A DNA stretch of 64,000 bases, from positions 98,175-162,174 of the forward strand of contig CAJWUJ010000002.1 of NCBI GenBank assembly GCA_913047625.1, given 5' to 3'. A program made the translations under genes and the position numbers. Shown one piece after another: positions 48,313-58,848 of the stretch. The number at the start of each line of letters is the position of its first letter. Position 1 is the first letter of the stretch. The stretch is from an uncultured Dehalococcoidia bacterium (GTDB lineage: Bacteria; Chloroflexota; Dehalococcoidia; Lucifugimonadales; CAJWUJ01). Under the pieces are notes generated by a model, which was not told where the DNA came from, ran no database searches, and was given only the letters and a program-made list of their open reading frames with translations.

Positions 48313-50058
48313 TTAGCGGTCAAGAATTGGGAGGAGTATATGCGACGGGTAACTTGTAGTATGTAATACGGTTTGGGTAGCTTTTATAACATCTGCACTC
48401 TCGCCTAGTGGCAGCCCTGTGTTTGCATTGGCATTGTAGCGAGGGAAATTACTCGATGATATTTCTAAACGGATTCGATGGCCAGCTTTGAATAGATTAC
48501 TGGTAGATTTTAAATCAATGGTGTAACGATACACTGTACCAGGATCAATAAGTTCTTGTTGTGATGTACCATTCCTGTAGCGAGCTCTGATAATTCCCTC
48601 CGCTATATTCTTGGCAGTGCCACATTCGGTAACCTCGACAAGTTTGGCGGTGAAATCGGTATCTATTGCTGTCGTTGCGGCGTAGAGTACCACGGCAACT
48701 GGACCTGTAACCTCGGTATCCTGTTCTAGGACTGGGCTTGTATAGACAAGTACATCGTCTCTAGTTTCTACTTCCGATTGGTCAAATGGGCCCGCTGGTT
48801 CTGTAATAGCGTAGCAGCACAAGTTCCCTCCTCTTGTAGGAACAGGATTGAGAGGATCGAAGACGAAAGTGTCCTCGGGTTCATCTTGTGGTGATTGTCT
48901 AGTTAATGAGCCGTCTCCATGTAGGGAGTTGGCTTTCCCTTTACTGTGTAGGAAATACTCTAAATACTGTATGTCTGCGGGTGGCCATTGGGATTCTTCT
49001 CTCCACTCGTTCTTACCCATAACAAAAATTTTGACCGCGGGCTCGGATAAGATTCCTGTATCTTCTTCCTTCAACCACTGATCAAACCAGCGCAGTTGGG
49101 CTCCGTCAGAGTCTATAAGAGCCTTTAAACCAAAATCAAAAGAACCAGTTTGATTACTGAAAGGGAATGGAGTATGAGCCCATGGACCGATAAGAAGTTT
49201 TTGTGAGGAACGAGCAATGTCACTACCACCGTTCGCTTGCATGCCTACAAAATTTTTAAGCGTTCCACCGATGAAAATATCGTACCAGCCGCCGTAGTTG
49301 AATGCAGGAACAGTCACTGCACTATAATTGTCCTCAATTTTCCATGGTTTCCAGTAATCATCATCTGTTTCGTGTTTGATCCAGTCATAGTAGTATGGAG
49401 CAAGTCCTTCGCGTTTGAGAGGTGGAAAGTCCATTAATGGAAGGTGGCGCATGTATTCAACAAGATTGTTGTTTGCCTCTACTAATTTTGACCGGTCATT
49501 AAGTGCGGCTGGTAGATGACTAGAAATGCGCTGAAGATTTGCTAAAGTCAACTGACTGGTAGCCCATGATGCCGCGAACCATAGCTGGAAAGCTCCCCCT
49601 TCATATGTCCAACCGTCGTAGTATTGTGACGCGGTTACGCCGGGTGCCAGAGCTTTTAGGTAACCTGGTGTGGCAATTGCAGCTAGCCACTGTGTAGCAC
49701 CAACGTACGATCTGCCGTACATGCCGACAGAACCAGTGGACCATGACTGAGTCCCGCACCAGTCAATGGTATCAACTCCGTCTGATGTTTCATCTTTAAA
49801 ATTGTAGAAAACACCTTCAGATGCAAATCTGCCTCGAACATCTTGAATAACTACAGCATACCCGGAGGAAGCTGCTCTGATAGGATCAATGGTGAAGACG
49901 GAACCAAGACGGTTCGACTTATCATAGGGTGTCCTTTGGAGGAGAACAGGATGTTTTTCCCTACTATCGGGACGATAAACATCTGCACGAAGCAGTGTGC
50001 CGTCACGCATTGGGATGTTTACATTTTGGTCTACAACGATAGAAGAGTATTGCGCCAT
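48313..50058 (-). CDS. CocE/NonD family hydrolase
   Basis: NVNIPMRDGTLLRADVYRPDS..PVLLQRTPYDKSN...VVIQDVRGRFASEG...GSVGMYGRSYVGATQWLAA. Confidence 0.95.
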   Translation of the reverse strand: MAQYSSIVVDQNVNIPMRDGTLLRADVYRPDSREKHPVLLQRTPYDKSNRLGSVFTIDPIRAASSGYAVVIQDVRGRFASEGVFYNFKDETSDGVDTIDWCGTQSWSTGSVGMYGRSYVGATQWLAAIATPGYLKALAPGVTASQYYDGWTYEGGAFQLWFAASWATSQLTLANLQRISSHLPAALNDRSKLVEANNNLVEYMRHLPLMDFPPLKREGLAPYYYDWIKHETDDDYWKPWKIEDNYSAVTVPAFNYGGWYDIFIGGTLKNFVGMQANGGSDIARSSQKLLIGPWAHTPFPFSNQTGSFDFGLKALIDSDGAQLRWFDQWLKEEDTGILSEPAVKIFVMGKNEWREESQWPPADIQYLEYFLHSKGKANSLHGDGSLTRQSPQDEPEDTFVFDPLNPVPTRGGNLCCYAITEPAGPFDQSEVETRDDVLVYTSPVLEQDTEVTGPVAVVLYAATTAIDTDFTAKLVEVTECGTAKNIAEGIIRARYRNGTSQQELIDPGTVYRYTIDLKSTSNLFKAGHRIRLEISSSNFPRYNANANTGLPLGESADVIKATQTVLHTTSYPSHILLPILDR

Positions 50059-50159
50059 TCAGGGTTCCTCCTTGCCTTGAATAGATGTATAGAAGAATAT
50101 ACTGTAGGTTCTACTAAAGCACAAGAACAGTCTTTTCTGTGAACACCAAGGCCTCAGTT

Positions 50160-50654
50160 TTAATGTACTAGGGTTTTCTTCATAGTGCAGTGTCGAATTC
50201 CAACCTCATCAAAAGGACGTCCGTCTTGTCGGTATCCAAGATATGAATAGAACTCCTTAACATACTCTTGGGCGTGTAAAACTATTTCCTGAAGATTTTT
50301 TTTACGAGCTTTATGTTCCAAAAAACCTAGGATAAGACTTCCTACACCTTGACGCCGGAAGGAAGGGTCAACAGCCATTCTACCAATAGATCCCGTTGTC
50401 TTTGAGACCGTGATAAGTCTGCCGGTACCAATAACTGTCTCAGCACTTGTTACTATCGCATGGAGTGCATCTTGGTCTAGTTCGTCAAGTTCGATTTCTG
50501 CAGAAATGCCTTGTTCATCTACGAAAACCGTGTGTCGAAGTTGATATACAGCTTTTCGTTCTGACAGAGACGTCACTTCTTTGATGCTGTAAGGTCTTGA
50601 TTGCATAGTCATTATCGTGTCGGTATGGTCAATATTACATAAAGTAAGATCCAA
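50160..50654 (-). CDS. GNAT family N-acetyltransferase (ElaA/YjcF-like)
   Basis: YQLRHTVFVDEQGISAEIELDELDQDALHAI...IGRMAVDPSFRRQGVGSLILGFLEHKA. Confidence 0.9.
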   Translation of the reverse strand: MDLTLCNIDHTDTIMTMQSRPYSIKEVTSLSERKAVYQLRHTVFVDEQGISAEIELDELDQDALHAIVTSAETVIGTGRLITVSKTTGSIGRMAVDPSFRRQGVGSLILGFLEHKARKKNLQEIVLHAQEYVKEFYSYLGYRQDGRPFDEVGIRHCTMKKTLVH

Positions 50655-50657
50655 TGG

Positions 50658-51212
50658 TTATGAAAAAATACTTTGGAATACAAAAGAACAACTGACAGCG
50701 ACGGCATATCCGGCTACTACAACCAGAATAGCTCTAATAGTTGACTTGTAGTCCAGTGCAGCTCGCACGGCTATAACGGTAGCTGCAAGGGTCCAGGAAA
50801 CGCAGGCTAGCCCAAGCCACAAAGCAAGCACTTCTGCGAACGTGACTACAAGCGGTGTCGAGAATAGAAACAAGTTAGGTGTTTGAGCAAATCCGATGGT
50901 TCGGGCAACCTCGCCCCAAGTGGCTTGTGTTTGATTGGTATTAAAGAGAGTTACGCCTATAACATAGATGACTCCTGCTAAAAGAGCCCAGTAGATGATA
51001 CCTTGCACTACGGCGAAGAGAGTATCACTTATAGACCAGCTGACTGGAACAGAGGAATTGGAATTTTCTAGCAGTACAAGAAACCAGACAGAAATTGCTA
51101 ATTGAGAGAGCACAACAACGAGTACCGCTTGTATCGTTGCTCCTCGATCAGATTCAATCTCTTCATAGATTTCATCTTTTAATAGTAAGGCACCAATTAT
51201 GCGTCTCAGCAT
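50658..51212 (-). CDS. Yip1-like multi-TM membrane protein
   Basis: Hydrophobic segments; GEVARTIGFAQTPNLFLF, as in Yip1/YIP-like bacterial membrane proteins. Confidence 0.6.
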   Translation of the reverse strand: MLRRIIGALLLKDEIYEEIESDRGATIQAVLVVVLSQLAISVWFLVLLENSNSSVPVSWSISDTLFAVVQGIIYWALLAGVIYVIGVTLFNTNQTQATWGEVARTIGFAQTPNLFLFSTPLVVTFAEVLALWLGLACVSWTLAATVIAVRAALDYKSTIRAILVVVAGYAVAVSCSFVFQSIFS

Positions 51213-51272
51213 TTCCGTAAACTCCGATCAAGGTTGTTTTTGAGGTGACTTGATGGTTTTCTCCAGCGAGTA

Positions 51273-52028
51273 CTATTCTGCAGTCCATCCCCCATCAATA
51301 ACCAGTTCAGACCCAGTGACAAAAGAAGACTCATCACTCGCGAGATAGACAGCTCCATAAGCAATATCTTCTCCTGTACCAATCCGTCCTAGTGGAATTT
51401 TGTCGAGATGGCTTTTAAGAGTCGAAGTTCCAGGTTTGAGACGCTCGTTAGTGAATGGAGTGAGAACAACGCCAGGGTGAATGGAATTAACGCGGATATG
51501 TTCGTGAGCATGCCTGATTGCAGTAACCTTGGAAAAAATACGCACTGCTCCTTTAGACGTTTGGTAGGCGGGTGAACTAAGTTTACTTCCTACCATTCCC
51601 ATCTGAGAAGAAAGATTTATAATAGATCCTCCTCCATTACTGCGCATTGCAGGAATGACCGATTTTGTCCCCAGAAATACTCCTTTGACGTTCACCGCCA
51701 TAACTTTGTCCCAATCTTCTTCACTGGTATTCTCGATATCAGAACGGTCACGGATAGCAGCATTATTAACGAGGATATCCACTTTGCCGAAACGTTGTAT
51801 AGTTGTATTTACTGCGTTAGTCCATGCTGTTTGATCAGTGACATCCATCGGTATAAATACGACTGAAAGACCTTTGTTCTGTAAGCTAGTTTCGAGTTTC
51901 CGCCCCTCAGCTTGGAGTGTATCCAAGAGTACTACCGATGCTCCTTCTTGAGCAAAGAGAGTCGCTATAGATTCGCCTATTCCTTGTGCAGAGCCAGTCA
52001 CTATGGCTACTTTTGAGTGTAATCTCAT
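51273..52028 (-). CDS. SDR family oxidoreductase
   Basis: AIVTGSAQGIGESIATLFAQEGA, LVNNAAIRD, YQTSKGAVRIFSK, GSELVIDGGWTAE. Confidence 0.95.
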   Translation of the reverse strand: MRLHSKVAIVTGSAQGIGESIATLFAQEGASVVLLDTLQAEGRKLETSLQNKGLSVVFIPMDVTDQTAWTNAVNTTIQRFGKVDILVNNAAIRDRSDIENTSEEDWDKVMAVNVKGVFLGTKSVIPAMRSNGGGSIINLSSQMGMVGSKLSSPAYQTSKGAVRIFSKVTAIRHAHEHIRVNSIHPGVVLTPFTNERLKPGTSTLKSHLDKIPLGRIGTGEDIAYGAVYLASDESSFVTGSELVIDGGWTAE

Positions 52029-53368
52029 GGTTTTCCTTTAGTTGGAGGACTTGCTGCTAAGGCAGCTATGATACATATTATAGGTAAAATTACGAACAGT
52101 AAAATGGCTTGATCGAACGAATTTATGAGGTCTGAAACAAATGAGATTGAAAGCGGTCCTAGCGCTGAGGAAGCTACCATCATGCACGTTGCTGCGCCTT
52201 GGATACTTCCAATGTAAGTTCTACCGTAGTAATTAGCGAAAATCACAGAATATACGGCGTGCGCAAAACCTCCCGTTCCACCCAAGATGATCCCGTAGAC
52301 AATTGCTTGCCACACCGAATTGACGTTTAGAATCATTAAGATGCATAGAATCATCCCAACTTGGCCAATAGCAGTTAAGTATCTATTTGGTATTTTATCC
52401 GACAGAATGCCTCCGAGGAGCGATCCCGAAAGGGCTGCAAAAGCAGATACAGAGAAAATTGATGCTGCGATCCCAGGATCCAAACCTCTGGCTGTAAGTA
52501 ATGGCATCTGGAGGAAAGTCAGTCCGGTTGAAATTAAGCTTGGGGATGAGCCGGCAATAAGTAGCAACCAAAACGCTTTTGTTTGCATCGCTTCATTTAA
52601 TGACCATCCTGAATGCGCTGGACTAGATGTACGGTTAATTTTTGTTCCTGTCTGGTTGTTAGCAAAGCCGTCACCGTCTGGCTTTGTTCCGATCGATTCA
52701 GGACTTCTGCGTATTGCCAACAATGCAATTGGGAGAAACATAAACCAAATACATCCAGTGAAAACTTGCCATGTTTTTCTCCACCCAAATGCCATAATTA
52801 AAACATGGTTTAATGGAGGAAGAATCGCTCTGCCAGCTGCGCTGCCCAGCAAGTTAATAGACATTGCCTTGCCTCTATGACGAACAAACCAGATTGCAAT
52901 AAGAGTTGCGGGTATAAGACTTAATGCTCCTTGTCCGAATGTACGTAAAGCTACAAAACCAGAGAATAATTCAAGGGAGTTTGAGATCGTACTCATCCAG
53001 AGTGTGGAAGCGCCAAAAATAGCAGCTATCGAGACTGTCATTATACGAGTGCCTAGTTTGTCAATTAATTTCCCTATAAATACTACAAAAATTGCGGCAA
53101 GTAGCGATCCAAGGGTATATAGCCCAGCTATTTCTGTCAGGGATAATCCCAACTCTTGTCGAATGGGTTCAATAAATAGTGAAATTGAATAGGTTTGACC
53201 AGGTCCCGAAATAAAGGTAGTCAAGGATGCTATACCCAGAATTATCCATCCATAGTAGAAGGGTATCTTATTGACGAAACTTTGTTTAGGTAGCCTTATG
53301 TCTGGATCCGTCATATTGGTTAATGATCCAAATCCATTTGTGCTAGTATCACAAGTGAGATGAAGCAA
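52025..53368 (-). CDS. MFS transporter (OFA/monocarboxylate-like)
   Basis: FYYGWIILGIASLTTFISGPGQTYSISLFIEPIRQELGLS...GKLIDKLGTRI; TM-rich. Confidence 0.9.
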   Translation of the reverse strand: MLHLTCDTSTNGFGSLTNMTDPDIRLPKQSFVNKIPFYYGWIILGIASLTTFISGPGQTYSISLFIEPIRQELGLSLTEIAGLYTLGSLLAAIFVVFIGKLIDKLGTRIMTVSIAAIFGASTLWMSTISNSLELFSGFVALRTFGQGALSLIPATLIAIWFVRHRGKAMSINLLGSAAGRAILPPLNHVLIMAFGWRKTWQVFTGCIWFMFLPIALLAIRRSPESIGTKPDGDGFANNQTGTKINRTSSPAHSGWSLNEAMQTKAFWLLLIAGSSPSLISTGLTFLQMPLLTARGLDPGIAASIFSVSAFAALSGSLLGGILSDKIPNRYLTAIGQVGMILCILMILNVNSVWQAIVYGIILGGTGGFAHAVYSVIFANYYGRTYIGSIQGAATCMMVASSALGPLSISFVSDLINSFDQAILLFVILPIICIIAALAASPPTKGKP

Positions 53369-53411
53369 TAGAGGGAATGCATATGCTCAATTCTAGCACA
53401 CTCGGGAAGGT

Positions 53412-53720
53412 CTATTTTCCGCTAACGGTTTGATTAAACCAGCTGAGGAATGGGACATTAACCTTATCTACTGGTATTTGCCCGATAAAATTGGCATACG
53501 TTATATGACTTTCCATTATGCGAACAATGGAGTCGAAGAGGTCTTCCTTGGTCTTTACAAGAAGAACTGTTTCAGGTTCAGTGGTTATTTCTCCTTCCCA
53601 TATATAGGAGCACGTTATAGGGAAGAAGTTTACACAGTTAGTCAGCTTTCTCTCCAAAAGGATTTTAGCAAGGCTTTCAGCTTCTTTCGAAGTGTTAAGC
53701 GTAATATATATCATTATCAT
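53412..53720 (-). CDS. cutA: CutA1 divalent-cation tolerance protein
   Basis: ITLNTSKEAESLAKILLERKLTNCVNFFPITCSYIWEGEITTEPETVLLVKTKEDLF. Confidence 0.9.
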   Translation of the reverse strand: MIMIYITLNTSKEAESLAKILLERKLTNCVNFFPITCSYIWEGEITTEPETVLLVKTKEDLFDSIVRIMESHITYANFIGQIPVDKVNVPFLSWFNQTVSGK

Positions 53721-53877
53721 TGGTTAGCAAGTACTATTAGCTACAGGTAGCACATCCAGAGAGTTTTAGTAAAAGGTACATACTACGATAACGAAGCCTT
53801 ATACCCAACAAAAGCCTCATGCTTTTAATTGATTGGCATGTAATTTTATTAAAAACTTGACTAGGTAATGTATTGTC

Positions 53878-54618
53878 TTATGCAGCTACTGGAATCCGAA
53901 TTTCTTCTAGTAGAGAACCGAATCCGTGAATGGGTTCGTTGACCCCAATTGTTCTTAGCGCCGCCCAAATGGTTACTTGATTTGAAGTAAACACAGGTTT
54001 TTTGAGTTGTTTTTCCACTCTGGCTACCGCTTCAAGAGCTCTCCAGTTTGTGCATGACAGGAACATAGCATCTGCTTCGTCGTTAAAGTTATTCAGAGCA
54101 AATTCCACTATATCATCAGGTTGTTCTGAGCCTATCTCCGTATTTACTGTTAATTGACGACCTGCGACATTCAATACGTCAAAGTCGTATCCTTCTAAAA
54201 ATGCTCGGAGGCTTGCATTTACTGGGTCTTTATATGGTGTTGCGACAGATACTTTTTTAATCCCATGATTCTTCAATACTTCAACCATCGCAGATGAAGT
54301 GGCTACTGAAGGAATACCACCTGAAGCCTCTGTTATCATTCGTAACAATTCTTTATCCCATCCTGGTCCGTTTAGGAAGCTTCCACCTGTACATCCGTAT
54401 GCGATAACTCCTACTTTTGCGGTTCCCACCTGCCTTGATGCCATTTCTATGTCATCGTTCATCGCATTTAATTTGTCCAGTTCTCCTGTTACCAGCATCA
54501 TTCTTCCGGAATGGTATGAGATATCTACATTCGCAGGACCTACGAGCTGGAAGTCTCTTTCCAGAGTAGTATTGGATGACGGGAGAACGATACCTATTGT
54601 CTTTCTTGAGCTACTCAT
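53878..54618 (-). CDS. maleate cis-trans isomerase / Asp-Glu racemase superfamily protein
   Basis: TIGIVLPSSNTTLERDF, YGCTGGSFLNGPGWD, FLSCTNWRALE. Likely start MSSSRKTIG after an AGGAGGT-like RBS, shorter than the listed ORF. Confidence 0.88.
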   Translation of the reverse strand: MSSSRKTIGIVLPSSNTTLERDFQLVGPANVDISYHSGRMMLVTGELDKLNAMNDDIEMASRQVGTAKVGVIAYGCTGGSFLNGPGWDKELLRMITEASGGIPSVATSSAMVEVLKNHGIKKVSVATPYKDPVNASLRAFLEGYDFDVLNVAGRQLTVNTEIGSEQPDDIVEFALNNFNDEADAMFLSCTNWRALEAVARVEKQLKKPVFTSNQVTIWAALRTIGVNEPIHGFGSLLEEIRIPVAA

Positions 54619-54809
54619 TATGACCTCCTGAACTGAGTTCTCGATAACCAGAAAATTTATCCACATAGGATATTTTGGCATTGTACGAAACATTTAGTAT
54701 TCTGTGAAGATAGTATTTAAATCGATGCTGTCATCATAGAAATTCACGAAAATCGTACTTGCCTGGGTGGGATATTAGAATGTTGCAAAAGGGGGACTTA
54801 AATTAAATC

Positions 54810-55751
54810 ATGGGTAATATTTTGGCACATCAATCTTGGGTACCCACTCCTTTTTATAGAGCAATGTCGCTTAGTCAAAAACTTGGAATGGATTTGTGGT
54901 TGAAAAGAGAAGATTGTACTCCGGTTGGATCGTTTAAGTTGCGAGGAGCTCTACTGGCAGTAGAGAAGCACAAAGCACTTTTAAAAGAAAGAGGGCTATG
55001 TGTAGCTTCTGCGGGTAATTACGGGCTAGCTATGGCATTCGCAGTGTCCGTTTGGCAGTATGAGAATGTGGTGTTTGTACCGGAAAATGTAACTGAATCC
55101 AAAGAGAGTAGCATTAGAACTACGGGTGCCTACGTTATCAAAAAAGGTAGGGACTTTGATGAGTCCAAGCAGTATGCCAAAAGCTATGCTCAAGAAACAG
55201 GGATGATTTACTGGGAGGATGGTGTGTTACCTGAAATGGCACTTGGTTCGGGTACCATAGCCCAAGAAATTATCAACGTTTCTTCCTCTTGGGACACTAT
55301 TTTGGTGCCCCTTGGTAACGGTTCGCTGATTAAAGGTATCGCGCTTGAAATGCGAAAAATTCTTCCTAAAATCCGTATTATCGGCTTAGTTCCCTCAGGA
55401 TCACCTTCTATGTGGGAGGCTTTCCATGAGGGCCAAGGGACTGCAGAAGCTGAAACCCAAACAATTGCTGATGGACTATCGGTGCGAATCCCGATCCAGA
55501 AAATTACTGACGAGATAAAAGGACTTATGGATGACGTATGGCTTGTTCCTGAAAAAATGCTTGTTCCGGCAGTTAGAACATTCTTAGATACCGAGAGAAT
55601 CTTGGTCGAACCCTCCGCGGCTATAACTCTTGCAGGTATTGTAAATAATATTTCAAGTTTATCCGGTGAAAAGATTGCTACTATAGTGACAGGATGTCAT
55701 GTCCAGACAAAAGTACTGCAAGATGCCCTTTTGGGGTCTAGCCTTTTGTAA
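54810..55751 (+). CDS. threonine/serine dehydratase-like PLP enzyme
   Basis: LWLKREDCTPVGSFKLRGALLAVEKHK (PLP Lys), SAGNYGLAMAFA, PLGNGSLIKG. Confidence 0.92.
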   Translation: MGNILAHQSWVPTPFYRAMSLSQKLGMDLWLKREDCTPVGSFKLRGALLAVEKHKALLKERGLCVASAGNYGLAMAFAVSVWQYENVVFVPENVTESKESSIRTTGAYVIKKGRDFDESKQYAKSYAQETGMIYWEDGVLPEMALGSGTIAQEIINVSSSWDTILVPLGNGSLIKGIALEMRKILPKIRIIGLVPSGSPSMWEAFHEGQGTAEAETQTIADGLSVRIPIQKITDEIKGLMDDVWLVPEKMLVPAVRTFLDTERILVEPSAAITLAGIVNNISSLSGEKIATIVTGCHVQTKVLQDALLGSSLL

Positions 55752-55800
55752 ATAGCCACGTTGTATAGCCAAATTTATTGCAAGAGTATAAGTGTAATCC

Positions 55801-57024
55801 ATGAAAAACGATCTAAGTTTGCTTTTCGGAATGACTACAGTCCTGTGTCTTTCCGTATTGCCATTTTCAAGCTATGTTGGTGCGTTGCCTTTAATCCAAG
55901 AGGAATGGAATCTTACCAATAGTGAAGCAGGTCTTTTGTTTTCTATGTCGATGATCGGATACCTTTTGGCCTCACTAATTCTTATGCCACTAACAGATCG
56001 CATTGGATCGGTACGCATAATCATGGGTTCGATGATTATATCTTCGGTGGCGCATATATTATTTCCTTTCATTGCGTATGGTCTGGTATCGGGATTAGTC
56101 TTACGGTTTTTGATCGGGGCTGGATTGGTCGGAATATATATGCCAGGAGCTCGGCTTGTAGTAGCGCGTTTTGCAGGCAAAATGGGTGGAACAGCAATGG
56201 GCTTGTACGTTGCTGGATTTTATTTCGGCACAAATATTTCCTTGACTCTTATCGGAGTGTTGATTTCCCCTCTAGGATGGAGATCAGCTTATTTTTGTGT
56301 GGCGATGAGTTGTGTTGTAGCTACACCCATAGCTTTTTTTGTCATTAGGCGTATGGGCGTTGATTCTGTAAAGTCTAGTACTGGAATTATAAACTTGAGT
56401 GTTTTGAAAAACCCACTTACTCGTTTGTTCACTTTGTCATACACGTGTCACGCATGGGATCTATATACCCTGAGAGTTTGGGGCCCTCCTTTTATGACTT
56501 TTATCCTACTGCAGCAAGGGCACAGTTTAATTCAAGCGACTGCTTCTGCATCTACACTTTTGGGAATGCTGTTTTCCTTAGGGTGTGTTGCTCCTGTAAT
56601 TGGAGGTACTTTATCGGATAGATTAGGGAGAGCGCAGACTGCATTTTTAGTTGTTGCAGCAGGTACGTTATGTGCATTAGGTTTAGGATGGCTGTATAGC
56701 CTCCCTATAGCCTTTTTTGTGGTACTCATTAGTTTATATGGATTTCTAACTGGTGCTGATTCCGCAGTTTATTCCACAGCCATTATTGAAACGGCAGACC
56801 AGGACAAAATAGGAGCTACTCTCGGTGTATATGCTTTTTCTGGAATGAGTGGTGGTGCCGTGGGCCCTTATTTATCAGGATTATTACTGGACCTTTTTAC
56901 GTCTCCCAGAAACTGGGTATTTGGATTTTCTGTGTCTGGAGTTGTGGGTATCGTTTCTTTGTTGTCTATGTATAAGGCAATCCAAATCAAAAAAAGTTGC
57001 AAATTGGATACTGCTAGTACATGA
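55801..57024 (+). CDS. MFS transporter
   Basis: PLIQEEWNLTNSEAGLLFSMSMIGYLLASLILMPLTDRIGSVRI; about 12 TM segments. Confidence 0.9.
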   Translation: MKNDLSLLFGMTTVLCLSVLPFSSYVGALPLIQEEWNLTNSEAGLLFSMSMIGYLLASLILMPLTDRIGSVRIIMGSMIISSVAHILFPFIAYGLVSGLVLRFLIGAGLVGIYMPGARLVVARFAGKMGGTAMGLYVAGFYFGTNISLTLIGVLISPLGWRSAYFCVAMSCVVATPIAFFVIRRMGVDSVKSSTGIINLSVLKNPLTRLFTLSYTCHAWDLYTLRVWGPPFMTFILLQQGHSLIQATASASTLLGMLFSLGCVAPVIGGTLSDRLGRAQTAFLVVAAGTLCALGLGWLYSLPIAFFVVLISLYGFLTGADSAVYSTAIIETADQDKIGATLGVYAFSGMSGGAVGPYLSGLLLDLFTSPRNWVFGFSVSGVVGIVSLLSMYKAIQIKKSCKLDTAST

Positions 57025-57044
57025 TGCATCGAGTAGTGCAATTT

Positions 57045-57120
57045 TGGAGGCGACGGGGAGATTCGAACTCCCGAATAAAGGTTTTGCAGACCTCCGCCTT
57101 AACCACTTGGCTACGTCGCC
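57045..57120 (-). tRNA. tRNA-Cys (GCA)
   Basis: Minus strand GGCGACGTAGCCAAGTGGTTAAGGCGGAGGTCTGCAAAACCTTTATTCGGGAGTTCGAATCTCCCCGTCGCCTCCA; 7-bp acceptor stem, anticodon loop CTGCAAA, encoded CCA. Confidence 0.96.
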
Positions 57121-57143
57121 CCATATTCATTGATGCTAGTCTA

Positions 57144-57230
57144 TGGTGCCGAGGAGGAGACTTGAACTCCTACGGACTTTCGTCCACGGCCCCCTCAAGA
57201 CCGCGTGTCTACCGATTCCACCACCTCGGC
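57144..57230 (-). tRNA. tRNA-Leu (GAG)
   Basis: Minus strand GCCGAGGTGGTGGAATCGGTAGACACGCGGTCTTGAGGGGGCCGTGGACGAAAGTCCGTAGGAGTTCAAGTCTCCTCCTCGGCACCA; long variable arm; anticodon stem CGGTC/GGCCG with GAG. Confidence 0.95.
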
Positions 57231-57338
57231 TTGTGATGCTCTTTAGCAGAGAGTACACAGGTTTCCAGATTTTTTTGACTACGTCATTATCTTGGTGCTG
57301 TTAATTACTGTCAATCCAAGTTATAAATGGGTTGGATT

Positions 57339-58235
57339 CTAATCCGAGTAATGATCCCACCACCATCTAGCAATATCACTTCTTCGAGCAAACCATACCT
57401 GAGGAAAACCTTTCGCATATTTAATGAAGTCTTCTAGTATTCTAGCCCTTCCTGGTCTTCCTGAAACTCTGCAATGAATTCCAACCGACATCATTTTTGG
57501 ATTGGTCGTTCCTTCCTCATAGAGTTGATCGAACGTATCTACTAGGCCTTTATAATGATCTGTTGAACTGCCTCCTCCCCTGTATAAACGTGCGTCATTA
57601 GTATCCCAACTATAAGGAACGATTAGGAGTTTTTGGTTGTTTATCAATGTGAAATAAGGAATATCATCATTGTAAGAGTTGCTGTCATAAAGAAACTGTC
57701 CATGTTCTGCTACCAGTTCACGTGTATTGGTGCTAGGCGCGTAGCGATTGTGCCATCCAAGTGGTTTTTGTCCAGACATTATTTCTATAGATTTGCAAGC
57801 TCTCTGCATGTCTTCCCACTCAGTAGCTCTATCCATTTCAAATGCCTGAATCCATCTATAACCATGTCCGCAAATGTCATGACCTCCAGATGTAATAGCA
57901 GGTCCTGCCTCTGGGTTGCATTCCAAAGCCATGCCGCAGCAAAAAAAAGTCCCTGGAACATTTTGTTTCTCAAGAATAGATAAGATTCTCCAGAAACCGG
58001 TTCTACTTCCGTATTCAAATAGAGATTCGTTTACTAGATCTCGTCGATCCATGGGTACTGGAGAAGTGACTTCATTAGTGGGCTCTCTATGCTTATCTCC
58101 TTGGAGAAGAGAATATTCTGAGCCTTCCTCGTAAGCGATAGCTAGGTTTATGGCTATACGAGCCTTATGTGGCCACTCTATCGCAGGTGCACGTTTCCCG
58201 TACCCTACGAAATCTCTCTGAGGATTCATCATCAA
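57339..58235 (-). CDS. polysaccharide deacetylase-family protein (PuuE/allantoinase-like)
   Basis: VGYGKRAPAIEWPHKARIAINLAIAYEEGSEYSLLQGD...GHDICGHGYRWIQAFEMD...GIHCRVSGRPGRARILEDFIKY. Confidence 0.9.
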   Translation of the reverse strand: MMMNPQRDFVGYGKRAPAIEWPHKARIAINLAIAYEEGSEYSLLQGDKHREPTNEVTSPVPMDRRDLVNESLFEYGSRTGFWRILSILEKQNVPGTFFCCGMALECNPEAGPAITSGGHDICGHGYRWIQAFEMDRATEWEDMQRACKSIEIMSGQKPLGWHNRYAPSTNTRELVAEHGQFLYDSNSYNDDIPYFTLINNQKLLIVPYSWDTNDARLYRGGGSSTDHYKGLVDTFDQLYEEGTTNPKMMSVGIHCRVSGRPGRARILEDFIKYAKGFPQVWFARRSDIARWWWDHYSD

Positions 58236-58354
58236 CTCCCAAGGATCAAATATAAGAATTTAAATTCTTTGTTATGTTATTATTAAGCGATCTTGCAGGT
58301 CAGTTAAGAATCAACCTGTAAAAGACATAATATCGTTAACGGGGGAGGGTATCA

Positions 58355-58732
58355 ATGCAACGTTTTAAACTAGAAGATGTAGAACTAACAGATCCAAAAG
58401 TGGTTGAGCCTCCAGGAACTCTATTTACGGGTCGGATTGGTCGTCAGAAGGTCTTGATTCCAGGTTCGTCAGCTAATTTTGTTATGAATATTATTCACTT
58501 CGATGTAGGAGTGCGTAACAAATTTCACATACACAGTACAGATCAAATATTGATTGTAACTGATGGACAGGGATATGTTGTTAATGAGTCAGAAACAATC
58601 GAAGTATCTCAAGGCGACATAATTTTTATTCCTGAGGGTGAAGTACATTGGCATGGTGCGCAGGAAGATTCGTCATTTGCTCATATTTCGCTTCAAGCTG
58701 CAGGGTGCAAAACTTCCCAAATTGAAGAGTAA
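58355..58732 (+). CDS. cupin domain protein
   Basis: FDVGVRNKFHIHSTDQILIVTDGQGYVVNESETIEVSQGDIIFIPEGEVHWHGA. Confidence 0.92.
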   Translation: MQRFKLEDVELTDPKVVEPPGTLFTGRIGRQKVLIPGSSANFVMNIIHFDVGVRNKFHIHSTDQILIVTDGQGYVVNESETIEVSQGDIIFIPEGEVHWHGAQEDSSFAHISLQAAGCKTSQIEE

Positions 58733-58848
58733 TTTTAGTCGATCAATGAGTGCAATACTTTACCTATCATATTCTTGACAGATACTGGATATCGAACTAA
58801 CGTACGTTCTAGAGTTCAGGTTTCATTCAACTGAAGGAGGATGTCAAT

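Noticed and set aside
52320-52880. 186-aa ORF on + strand opposite the MFS transporter
   Set aside because: Antisense to a clear TM transporter; no recognisable family despite its length.
53805-53821. AAAAGC-CTCAT-GCTTTT hairpin downstream of the maleate isomerase-like gene
   Set aside because: Short AT-rich stem with no strong T-tract; weak terminator at best and not distinguishable from background.
57045-57120. Possibility that one of the two tRNAs is selC (tRNA-Sec)
   Set aside because: The anticodon is GCA (Cys) with a normal short variable region and 7-bp acceptor. The second is tRNA-Leu(GAG), not UCA.
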